Shown here in pieces: positions 1-5,574 of a DNA stretch of 6,992 nucleotides. This DNA is from Pseudomonadota bacterium. Lineage in GTDB: Bacteria; Bdellovibrionota; Bdellovibrionia; Bdellovibrionales; JAEYZS01. Numbering within the stretch: the stretch's first letter is position 1; every line of letters starts with the position of its first letter. Where the stretch lies: contig JAEYZS010000038.1 in NCBI GenBank assembly GCA_023427925.1, positions 1 through 6,992 on the forward strand, read 5' to 3'. The position numbers and the translations under genes were made by a program. The notes under the pieces were generated by a model. That model saw only the letters and a list, made by a program, of their open reading frames with translations, did no database searches and was not told where the DNA came from.

Positions 1-1064
1 ACCTGGGACATACTGTTTTAATTAACAAGATGAAGCAGTTTCAGGATTTAGGTCACACAGCTATTTTTTTGATTGGTGACTTTACGGCTTGTATCGGCGA
101 TCCCACTGGTAAAAATGAAACTCGTCCAGCACTGACTCCAGAAGAAGTAAAAGAAAATGCGAAAACTTACGCTGAACAAGTTTTTAAAATCTTAGATCCG
201 AATAAAACTGAAGTTGCTTACAATGGAACGTGGATGAACAAGTTCACGCCAATTGATTTCATCAAGCTTGCTGGGCAATACACAGTCTCCAGAATGATGG
301 AGAGGGATGACTTTAGTAATCGTTTTAAAGAACATAAACCAATCTCAGTTCACGAGTTCTTATATCCGCTTGTTCAAGGTTACGATTCAGTAGCATTAAA
401 GTCTGATGTGGAATTGGGTGGAACTGACCAAAGGTTTAACCTTTTGGTTGGCCGCGAAATCCAGAAATCCTACGGTGTGGAACAACAATGCATTATGACA
501 GTTCCAATTTTAGAAGGGCTGGATGGCGTTAAAAAAATGTCAAAGAGCTATGACAACTTTATCGGTGTTCAAGAAAATCCAAAGGATATGTTTGGAAAGA
601 CGTTGAGAGTGTCAGACGAGCTCATGTTTAAGTACTACGAGCTTCTAACGGATTTGACGATCGATCAAATCGAACAATTAAAAAACGATATAAAGTCAGG
701 CAAGGTTCACCCAAAGAAAATTAAGGTGGAACTCGCAAAAACTCTAGTGACACGCTTTCACTCTAAGGAAGCTGCAGACAAAGCAGAACAAGATTTTGAA
801 ACAGTTTTCGTCAATAAAGGTGTGCCTTCTGATATCCCTGAATTCAAACTTCAATCAGGTGATACGATTGGAATTTGTCAGCTTATGACAAATGTAGGTC
901 TTACGAAATCAAACGGTGAAGCTCGTAGACTCGTAGAAGGAAAGGCCGTCGAGTTTGACGGTGTTAAAAAGATTGATCCAAAAGAAATGATTCCGCTTGA
1001 AAAGGGAACGCAATTTACCATTAAAGCAGGGAAACATAAATTTTTAAAGGTTGTGATCGTATGA
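1..1064 (+). CDS. tyrS: Tyrosyl-tRNA synthetase, TyrZ type, 5'-truncated by the window edge
   Basis: Cytoplasmic class I aminoacyl-tRNA synthetase that activates tyrosine with ATP and charges tRNA-Tyr. The frame is open from base 3 through the first visible ATG at 30, and the nine codons before that ATG (beginning LGHTVL) are the end of the HIGH-type ATP motif. The true start is therefore upstream, and about 45-50 residues of a usual ~400 are missing. Counting from the ATG at 30, I see the nucleotide-fold segment [16 protein letters not shown] (13-28), the tyrosine-pocket segments [12 protein letters not shown] (84-95) and QGYDS (116-120), [10 protein letters not shown] (130-139), and the KMSKS loop at 169-173 (bases 534-548). 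A C-terminal S4-like RNA-binding domain follows at about 278-344. The GGTDQ and [13 protein letters not shown] wording fits the TyrZ subgroup rather than the E. coli TyrS type. The stop overlaps the ferredoxin start as ATGA, so this is the first visible gene of the operon. No frameshift or missing catalytic motif is seen. Confidence 0.96.
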   Translation, partial: LGHTVLINKMKQFQDLGHTAIFLIGDFTACIGDPTGKNETRPALTPEEVKENAKTYAEQVFKILDPNKTEVAYNGTWMNKFTPIDFIKLAGQYTVSRMMERDDFSNRFKEHKPISVHEFLYPLVQGYDSVALKSDVELGGTDQRFNLLVGREIQKSYGVEQQCIMTVPILEGLDGVKKMSKSYDNFIGVQENPKDMFGKTLRVSDELMFKYYELLTDLTIDQIEQLKNDIKSGKVHPKKIKVELAKTLVTRFHSKEAADKAEQDFETVFVNKGVPSDIPEFKLQSGDTIGICQLMTNVGLTKSNGEARRLVEGKAVEFDGVKKIDPKEMIPLEKGTQFTIKAGKHKFLKVVIV

Positions 1065-1621
1065 AAGTAAAGTTCCTGCCAATTGATAAAGAGTTTGAAA
1101 TAAAACCGAATCAGTCAGTTTTAGATCTCGCTCATCAGAATGGCATTCATATTCAGTCCGTATGTAAAGGCGTTCCATCTTGTGCGGAATGTAGAATTCA
1201 GATAATAGATGGGGAACACAATGTATTCCCTCCAACTAAAAAAGAAGAGAGTTTGATAGGAACTGCTCACTTTGTCGATAGAAGCAGGCTTTCTTGCCAA
1301 CTGAGATGTTTTGGTGACCTCGTAGTCGACCTTACCCAGCAGATTGAAAAAGAACAAAATGCAAAGCGTCCCCGTGGAAAACACTCTAAAGACCCATCTC
1401 AATCCAAAGCAGTTATGGGCAGTATTCTTTTAGATGATCCAAGTGTAACTCCAAAAAATCTAAGTCAAGAAGACTATAACCTGAGAAAAGCTGAAAAAGT
1501 CTTTATGGAAGAAGAGTTAAGAATGGAGCTTGAAAGAATCAAAAGACGCAAGCAGGGACTCAAAGACAGCGATGATACAGCAGATGAGGACGCGGAAAAT
1601 GAAAAGAATAGAAATTCTTAG
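1061..1621 (+). CDS. [2Fe-2S] ferredoxin with a long charged C-terminal tail
   Basis: Predicted soluble one-electron carrier, 186 residues. The first ~95 residues form a beta-grasp plant/adrenodoxin-type ferredoxin domain with ligands C35-x5-C41-x2-C44 and C79 in RLSCQLRC. The C-x5-C-x2-C spacing is that of adrenodoxin and Isc ferredoxins, not the C-x4-C-x2-C of photosynthetic ones. C83 is a spare cysteine near the cluster. Residues ~96-186 are an extra tail: a basic segment ([10 protein letters not shown]), then a probable helix rich in Glu, Lys and Arg (about 134-167, ending KRRKQG), then a highly acidic, low-complexity end. Ordinary ferredoxins of this class are ~100-120 residues, so the tail is unusual and may serve docking. 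The ATG overlaps the tyrS stop by four bases, and AAAGG lies ten bases upstream (1046-1050). Its 3' end overlaps the hydrolase gene by 23 bases. The redox partner is not identifiable here; no ferredoxin reductase is in view. Confidence 0.9.
   Translation: MKVKFLPIDKEFEIKPNQSVLDLAHQNGIHIQSVCKGVPSCAECRIQIIDGEHNVFPPTKKEESLIGTAHFVDRSRLSCQLRCFGDLVVDLTQQIEKEQNAKRPRGKHSKDPSQSKAVMGSILLDDPSVTPKNLSQEDYNLRKAEKVFMEEELRMELERIKRRKQGLKDSDDTADEDAENEKNRNS
1586..1590 (+). promoter_or_regulatory. Ribosome binding site deciding the hydrolase start
   Basis: GAGGA lies eight bases before the ATG at 1599, inside the end of the ferredoxin gene. The frame is open to an earlier ATG at 1530, but the residues from there to 1599 are a charged stretch read out of frame through the ferredoxin tail. 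The alpha/beta-hydrolase fold begins directly after 1599, which favours the downstream start. Confidence 0.7.
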
Positions 1622-2474
1622 TCACGGCATTCAGTATAAGGAAATAGGATCTGGTCCCACGGTTGTCTTAGTGCACGGCTATGGCGGTACAATTTATGAC
1701 TGGGATGAAGTTGCGGAAATTTTATCTAAAAACTACCGAGTTATTATTCCGAACCTTTCAAGTATCTATATGGATCCTTTAAGAGCAGTTTCGTTTTCTC
1801 AGCAAGTGACAGTTTTTCGAGAGTTTTTGAATCTATTCAAGAAAACCACGAAAGATCCTCTCTATTTGGTAGGAGGGAGCTATGGAGCAGCGCTGTGCTA
1901 TGGAGTTGCGATTGAAGAGTCGAATCTCGTGGATAGAGTTGCGCTACTTAACCCAATGCCTCCGTATCCAAAAAATCAAATCCGAAATCCTATCATAAAG
2001 CTATCCATGGATATTTCTAAACTTCCAGCTGCGGTAGTATTGTTATTAAAATCTCCAGGTGGGAGGTTGGGCCTGAAACATATTCAAAGAATATTTAATG
2101 TCCCATGGATCAAAAGCAATGCCCAAAAAAACAGACTTGAAAAAATCACGACAAGAAAAGCAAAGTTAATTGCTCATGTTCTTAACCGCTTTTCTTGGAT
2201 TAACGAAGTCGAAGATTGGGCCCAATGGGAAAAGCGACTCGGATATTTAAAGACTCCGGTGCATATCATATGGGGATCACGTGACAATCTCTTTTTGCCG
2301 GGAACGTATGACAGATTGTCAGAAAAATTTCCGAGCTGTGAGATTACAAAAGTCGAAGGTGGAAAGCACGTCCTTATGATCGAGCGTCCTGAAGAGGTTT
2401 CCAGAATTTTACAAAAGTTCTTTTCCGCACAGGCAAAGTCTCTAAAAATCGTTTATGACAAGCAAGAAGCATAA
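1599..2474 (+). CDS. Alpha/beta-fold hydrolase
   Basis: Predicted serine hydrolase of the alpha/beta superfamily, 291 residues with the start chosen at 1599. The N-terminal strand leads to the oxyanion-hole motif VHGYGG (25-30). The nucleophile elbow is VGGSYGAA (91-98) with Ser94. A helical cap covers roughly 125-215, the acid candidate is Asp229 in IWGSRDN, and His257 lies in EGGKHVLMIERPEEV. All three triad residues are thus in the usual order and spacing. No signal peptide is visible, so it is probably cytoplasmic or loosely membrane-associated. The family includes esterases, epoxide hydrolases, haloalkane dehalogenases and C-C bond hydrolases, and the substrate cannot be read from these motifs. 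It overlaps the ferredoxin by 23 bases and the next gene by 20, which suggests translational coupling. The cap contains a basic stretch (K173-K190) that could favour acidic or lipid surfaces; that is inference only. Confidence 0.9.
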   Translation: MKRIEILSHGIQYKEIGSGPTVVLVHGYGGTIYDWDEVAEILSKNYRVIIPNLSSIYMDPLRAVSFSQQVTVFREFLNLFKKTTKDPLYLVGGSYGAALCYGVAIEESNLVDRVALLNPMPPYPKNQIRNPIIKLSMDISKLPAAVVLLLKSPGGRLGLKHIQRIFNVPWIKSNAQKNRLEKITTRKAKLIAHVLNRFSWINEVEDWAQWEKRLGYLKTPVHIIWGSRDNLFLPGTYDRLSEKFPSCEITKVEGGKHVLMIERPEEVSRILQKFFSAQAKSLKIVYDKQEA

Positions 2475-3132
2475 TGACCCCCAAATTAAAACTGAATCGG
2501 CACCGATTGCAAAACCCTTATTGAGAGGGCATTTTCATCAAGCTGCCTTTTTTTATGCCCTTGGAGCATGGACTGTGTTGCTGACTTGCCTTGAAACCTC
2601 AAGGCAAGTTTTTGCGGTTCTTCTTTACGGGCTAGGCCTCCTGGGTCTCCTGGGCGTGAGTTCTCTTTATCATCGTATTCATTGGAAGCCTAATGCGCGA
2701 ACATTGATGAGACGCTTGGACCATTCAGCAATATTTCTTTTGATTGCGGGTACGTTTGCACCAATTTGTTTATTAGGGATGAATGAATACTCTGGAGAGA
2801 AGCTTCTATCTATAGTTTGGATTGTCGGAGTCTTGGGGATTCTTCAATCACTCTTCTGGATCCAGGCCCCGAAGTGGTTATCTGCAGTTTTATATGTAGC
2901 AATGGGATGGCTGGCTGGTCCATATCTGACAGAATTAGAATCGTCTCTAGGTCTCACCAACGTTGTTTTGTTGATTGTCGGTGGCGTCATCTATACTTTG
3001 GGTGCTGTGGTCTATGCAGTTAAAAAACCAAATCCTTTCCCTTCGGTATTTGGATATCACGAAATCTTTCACATTCTTGTGATCATTGCAGCAATTTTAC
3101 ATTTCATCGTGGTCGCCCGTTTGATCATGTGA
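2455..3132 (+). CDS. TrhA/hemolysin III (PAQR-related) integral membrane protein
   Basis: Seven-helix inner-membrane protein of 225 residues, in the hemolysin III/YqfA (TrhA) family, which is related to animal PAQR and adiponectin receptors. Helices fall at about 27-47, 52-72, 90-110, 117-136, 140-157, 168-189 and 204-223. The metal-site signatures are present: S69-x3-H73 (SSLYHR), D89 in RLDHSAIFLLIAGT, and H202-x3-H206 (GYHEIFH) before the last helix. In PAQR-type proteins these bind zinc in a hydrolase-like site, and bacterial members have been linked to membrane-fluidity homeostasis. True haemolytic activity is not implied. The start at 2455 overlaps the hydrolase gene by 20 bases and has no good Shine-Dalgarno site; the nearest purine run (AGGCAAAG) is 16 bases away, so reinitiation after the hydrolase is likely. 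A TTG at 2521 would be an alternative start that still keeps every helix. The coding region contains a terminator-like hairpin, listed separately. Confidence 0.9.
   Translation: MTSKKHNDPQIKTESAPIAKPLLRGHFHQAAFFYALGAWTVLLTCLETSRQVFAVLLYGLGLLGLLGVSSLYHRIHWKPNARTLMRRLDHSAIFLLIAGTFAPICLLGMNEYSGEKLLSIVWIVGVLGILQSLFWIQAPKWLSAVLYVAMGWLAGPYLTELESSLGLTNVVLLIVGGVIYTLGAVVYAVKKPNPFPSVFGYHEIFHILVIIAAILHFIVVARLIM
2584..2613 (+). terminator. Intragenic intrinsic-terminator-like hairpin
   Basis: A perfect 11-bp inverted repeat: ACTTGCCTTGA at 2584-2594 and TCAAGGCAAGT at 2599-2609, with loop AACC. The last T of the right arm begins a run of five T (2609-2613). The stem has five G-C pairs, and a G-U pair can extend it by one. 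It lies within codons 44-53 of the TrhA-family gene and reads as a terminator only in the plus direction; the other strand has no T-run after the stem. A perfect 11-bp stem with so short a loop is not expected by chance in 7 kb. The shape is certain, but whether it terminates, attenuates or is only a coding coincidence is unknown. Confidence 0.5.
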
Positions 3133-3141
3133 TTAAATTAA

Positions 3142-4914
3142 ATGATGCAGAATCGAATAGAAAGAAAACTAAAAAAGATTACAGAATTAGACAAAGAATA
3201 TGCGGGCTGGAGAACTTTACTCTTTATATTCACCTTTGTAATTTGGTGTTTAGTAGGTCTTGATTTTTGGCCGAAGGTTTTTTTACCCATTGCAGCCTTA
3301 TTATCATTAACATTTTTTGTAACCGTTGCTATTCACAGGAAGATTCGCAAAAATTTAAGACTCTTTGAGAGTCGGCTCAAAGTACAGCGTCGTCAAAAAG
3401 CAATTCAGGATCTAAATTGGTTAGACGTTCCGCAAACTGATTTTCGGGGTATTGATCTTAGTATTCCTTACCTTACAGATCTAAACATCATCGGTGATCA
3501 CTCCATCCTAAAACTCATTAACCGCACAACTTCTGGCTTAGGTTTTAAGAGATTGTTAGAGCTTTTTTTGAGTAACGATGTGATTGATGCCGAAATCAAG
3601 CGGAGACAGAACCTTGTTCAAGAGTTAAAAGAGCTTAAAATATTTAGGTATTCTTTTTTAAGTCATATGGGTGTCGTAAGTAAATCCATTGACACTCAAA
3701 AAATAGAAAATTTGCTAAGAAATTCTCTTTCTGACCTTAAATCTAATATTGAATTTATTGGAATTTTTATTTTCCAGGCGGCCTTTGTCGTTAACATGTG
3801 CTTAGCATTTATTGGTCAGGGTAATAAGACTTTTGTGATTGCTTCTTTTGTACTTGTTGTTATCGAAAATGTAAGGCTTAGAAAAAAGATAAAAACTGCG
3901 GCCGCTTATGGATGGTCTGTTTCTGCATCACACTACCTAGACAGTTTTAGATTGGCAGTAGAAATTCTTGAAAAGTTTAGCGGACTAAATAAACCAGAGC
4001 TTTCGAAAATTCTATCGGTCTTTGAGCGCAAGAAATCTGTTTCATTAAGAATCAAAAAATTAGAGCAGGTGAGTGGGGCTTTGGGAGTTCGACAGAACTT
4101 TATTGTTCATGGCTTAGTTCATCTTGTGGTTCCATGGGATATTTTATGGACATATAGACTAGATAAAATCAGAAAAGAAATTCAATCAGATCTTCCAAAG
4201 TGGGAAAAGGCTCTAGCCGAAATAGAAGCTTTCCTATCCATAGCGATGTATGCGGAAGCCAATCCTGATTTTGTTGATGCTCACATTGACAATTCAAAAC
4301 TATTGAGCGCCACCAATGTAAGGCATCCTCTTATTCCAAAAGGCAGAGCTATTGGAAATCCCATTGTGATCGACGAGAAAGAAAAATGTATTCTCATCAC
4401 GGGCTCTAATATGTCGGGCAAAAGTACCTTTATGCGCTCGGTAGGAGTGAACTATTTGTTGGCAAAGGCTGGAGCTCCCGTTGCTGCAGATTCATTTTCA
4501 TTTTGTAATCAACCACTTTATTCTTCCCTGAGCGGAGGAGATTCCCTTCAAGAAGGACTTTCATCCTTTTATGCTGAAGTTAAACGTTTAAAAGAAATTT
4601 TAGACGCGACAAAAAATTATAAATCAATTTTATTTTTGATTGATGAAATTTTTCGAGGAACGAACAATCGCGAAAGACTTGCGGGAAGTCAAGCTTACAT
4701 CAAAGAGATAGTTTCTATTGGTGGCAAAGGGATTGTAACTTCACACGATTTGGAGCTAGCGCAATTAGAAAAATTAAATATCGGAATTGTGAATTATCAT
4801 TTCAGAGAAACAATTCAAAATTCAGAAATGTCATTTTCGTATGAAAAACAAAAAGGACCGTGTCCAACAACTAATGCCTTGGAAGTTATGAAGTTAAACG
4901 GTCTTCCTGTGTAA
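3142..4914 (+). CDS. Membrane-anchored MutS-family ATPase lacking the mismatch-recognition domain
   Basis: A 590-residue protein with a C-terminal MutS-type ABC ATPase. It has RHPLIP (394-399), Walker A GSNMSGKST (421-429), and the signature-like SLSGGDSLQEGLSSF (462-476). Walker B is ILFLIDEIFRGTN (496-508) with D501 and E502, the switch His is in TSHD (533-536), and a MutS-like tail PTTNALEVMKLNGLP is at 575-589. The middle (about 110-400) resembles the MutS core and lever helices. The N-terminal mismatch-binding domain with its Phe-x-Glu motif is absent. Instead there are two hydrophobic helices at about 23-40 and 45-64 and two more at about 205-225 and 229-245. Canonical MutS is ~850 residues and soluble, so post-replicative mismatch repair is unlikely; compact MutS-related proteins of unknown role are known in several phyla. 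It starts nine bases after the TrhA-family stop at paired ATGs (3142 and 3145), with no clear Shine-Dalgarno site. An in-frame stop at 3139 blocks any extension. It is the last gene of the apparent operon. Confidence 0.88.
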   Translation: MMQNRIERKLKKITELDKEYAGWRTLLFIFTFVIWCLVGLDFWPKVFLPIAALLSLTFFVTVAIHRKIRKNLRLFESRLKVQRRQKAIQDLNWLDVPQTDFRGIDLSIPYLTDLNIIGDHSILKLINRTTSGLGFKRLLELFLSNDVIDAEIKRRQNLVQELKELKIFRYSFLSHMGVVSKSIDTQKIENLLRNSLSDLKSNIEFIGIFIFQAAFVVNMCLAFIGQGNKTFVIASFVLVVIENVRLRKKIKTAAAYGWSVSASHYLDSFRLAVEILEKFSGLNKPELSKILSVFERKKSVSLRIKKLEQVSGALGVRQNFIVHGLVHLVVPWDILWTYRLDKIRKEIQSDLPKWEKALAEIEAFLSIAMYAEANPDFVDAHIDNSKLLSATNVRHPLIPKGRAIGNPIVIDEKEKCILITGSNMSGKSTFMRSVGVNYLLAKAGAPVAADSFSFCNQPLYSSLSGGDSLQEGLSSFYAEVKRLKEILDATKNYKSILFLIDEIFRGTNNRERLAGSQAYIKEIVSIGGKGIVTSHDLELAQLEKLNIGIVNYHFRETIQNSEMSFSYEKQKGPCPTTNALEVMKLNGLPV

Positions 4915-5035
4915 TTATATCGAGATTCAGATAATGCCGTTCATCGCAGACGAACTGAAGACAGAAGCTGGAATTTGGAGTAGTCCAATTTCAAGAAGAG
5001 CTTCCATCTCCACACGTGCTTTAAGCTTTTGTTAA
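4915..5035. other. Convergent intergenic region with two imperfect stem-loops
   Basis: The 121 bases lie between the stops of the plus-strand MutS-like gene and the minus-strand small membrane protein gene. One stem pairs 4939-4945 with 4949-4955 (seven pairs including one G-U in minus-strand RNA). A second structure pairs 4964-4969 with 4999-5004 around an inner stem TTGGA/TCCAA (4975-4979 with 4984-4988). Neither is followed by a T-run in either direction, so I do not call a canonical intrinsic terminator. Together they may still end transcription or protect the 3' ends of the two converging transcripts. Confidence 0.3.
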
Positions 5036-5347
5036 TCAGTGACGATATCCTTCGGTGCGATCAGACCCTTCTACTTTAACTAATTTGTTGTATAGTCCTA
5101 AGATCAAGAAAGAAGGCGCCCACTGTCCTACAAAATTTGCCCATCCTTTGCTCTTACCTTGGACAAGTGCAAGTCCTAAAGAGGTCACCATGGATCCGAT
5201 AGCTAATCCTAAAAAAACTCCTGAAGGTATTTTAGCTGTTTGGTGTTCAATCATTCTAGTCATGGTACCTTCTCGATGGGAAGACGGAGTTGATCCTTTA
5301 GAGTCGAAACTAGTTGAATCAAAATCTTGAATGTTTTCTTGAGGCAT
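5036..5347 (-). CDS. Small two-helix membrane protein of unknown function
   Basis: A 103-residue protein that I do not recognise as a named family. Residues 1-38 are polar and Ser/Asp-rich. A first hydrophobic helix is at about 42-63 (beginning SGVFLGLAIGSM), then a short basic loop (GKSKGW, 64-69), then a second helix at about 71-90 containing GQWAPSFLILGLYNKLVK (74-91). A short charged tail ends GYRH. The GQWAPSFL..GLYNKLVK segment looks like the conserved core. The start at 5347 is supported by AAGGAG (minus strand, 5354-5359) six bases upstream. An internal Met at residue 29 (MTRMIEH) would be the alternative, leaving only the conserved-looking part. The plus-strand reading over the same bases has no ribosome site and no protein character. 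It is divergent from the FAD-Rieske oxidoreductase across 227 bases, so a shared function or shared regulation is plausible. Confidence 0.85.
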   Translation of the reverse strand: MPQENIQDFDSTSFDSKGSTPSSHREGTMTRMIEHQTAKIPSGVFLGLAIGSMVTSLGLALVQGKSKGWANFVGQWAPSFLILGLYNKLVKVEGSDRTEGYRH

Positions 5348-5353
5348 ATCTTT

Positions 5354-5359
5354 CTCCTT
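5354..5359 (-). promoter_or_regulatory. Ribosome binding site of the small membrane protein gene
   Basis: Read on the minus strand this is AAGGAG (part of AAAAGGAG), six bases before the ATG at 5347. It is a near-ideal Shine-Dalgarno site and supports the 103-residue start over the internal Met29. Confidence 0.85.
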
Positions 5360-5390
5360 TTGTTGTTACAGTGTTTCTCTCAACGATCTT

Positions 5391-5431
5391 TTGCATTTGT
5401 TATACCAAAGCGAAGATTGAAATAAATGCAA
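5391..5431. repeat. 8-bp inverted repeat in the divergent promoter region
   Basis: TTGCATTT at 5391-5398 and its exact complement AAATGCAA at 5424-5431, with centres 33 bp apart (about three helical turns). The left arm covers the predicted minus-strand start site, just beyond its -10 element; the right arm lies in the spacer of the candidate plus-strand promoter. That geometry would suit a dimeric regulator acting on both genes. No regulator is encoded nearby, and an 8-bp repeat at this distance can occur by chance. Confidence 0.35.
5399..5407 (-). promoter_or_regulatory. Candidate extended -10 promoter for the small membrane protein gene
   Basis: The minus strand reads TGGTATAAC, an extended -10 (TGn plus TATAAC, one mismatch from TATAAT). 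No good -35 lies at 16-18 bases; TTGCAT is 21 bases upstream. Transcription would start near 5392, giving a leader of about 45 bases that contains the ribosome binding site. Confidence 0.4.
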
Positions 5432-5448
5432 GTGGTAGCTGTTAAAAT
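5417..5448 (+). promoter_or_regulatory. Candidate promoter for the FAD-Rieske oxidoreductase gene
   Basis: TTGAAA (5417-5422, five of six to TTGACA) precedes an extended -10, TGTTAAAAT (5440-5448), whose TAAAAT hexamer matches five of six. The 20-base spacer is longer than ideal, so the extended -10 would have to compensate. The leader to the ATG at 5575 would be about 120 bases. I see nothing riboswitch-like in that leader. The remaining spacer holds only a distant 9-bp inverted repeat (5414-5422 with 5515-5523), probably chance. Confidence 0.35.
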
Positions 5449-5560
5449 CCCTAAATGTCTCGCAACAAGGGGCAAATTAGGCGCTTAGAGCAATCTTTCT
5501 GCAATTAATTCCATTTTCAATCTGGCCATCATATTGCTTTGAGAAGGGGAACAATTAACC

Positions 5561-5567
5561 AAAGGAG
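5561..5567 (+). promoter_or_regulatory. Ribosome binding site of the oxidoreductase gene
   Basis: AAAGGAG lies seven bases before the ATG at 5575. It fixes the start of a gene whose 3' end is outside the window. Confidence 0.85.
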
Positions 5568-5574
5568 CCACAAT

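Noticed and set aside
1044..1402. Minus-strand open frames across tyrS end and the ferredoxin
   Set aside because: They lie antisense to genes with clear motifs, lack ribosome sites and have no recognisable protein character.
1530..1598. In-frame N-terminal extension of the hydrolase from an ATG at 1530
   Set aside because: It is a charged, non-conserved-looking stretch read through the ferredoxin tail. The ATG at 1599 has GAGGA at proper spacing and the hydrolase fold starts directly there.
2215..2226. 12-bp palindrome ATTGGGCCCAAT in the hydrolase gene
   Set aside because: A palindrome of this length is expected about once or twice in 7 kb by chance, and it has no loop or promoter context.
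2638..2654. Tandem CTCCTGGG repeat in the TrhA-family gene
   Set aside because: It encodes the Leu-Leu-Gly repeat of a membrane helix, which explains it without a separate element.
3359..3373. GACTCT/AGAGTC hairpin in the MutS-like gene
   Set aside because: A 6-bp stem is expected many times in a window this size, and no T-run follows.
3142..4914. Canonical mismatch-repair MutS
   Set aside because: It is about 250 residues too short, lacks the mismatch-binding domain and Phe-x-Glu motif, and has predicted membrane helices.
4964..5004. Intrinsic terminator for the five-gene operon
   Set aside because: The stem is imperfect and lacks a T-tract on either strand, so it is recorded only as a stem-loop in the convergent spacer.
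5055..5330. Plus-strand 91-codon frame antisense to the small membrane protein gene
   Set aside because: No Shine-Dalgarno site and no helix or motif pattern. The minus-strand gene has a strong ribosome site and a coherent membrane-protein sequence.
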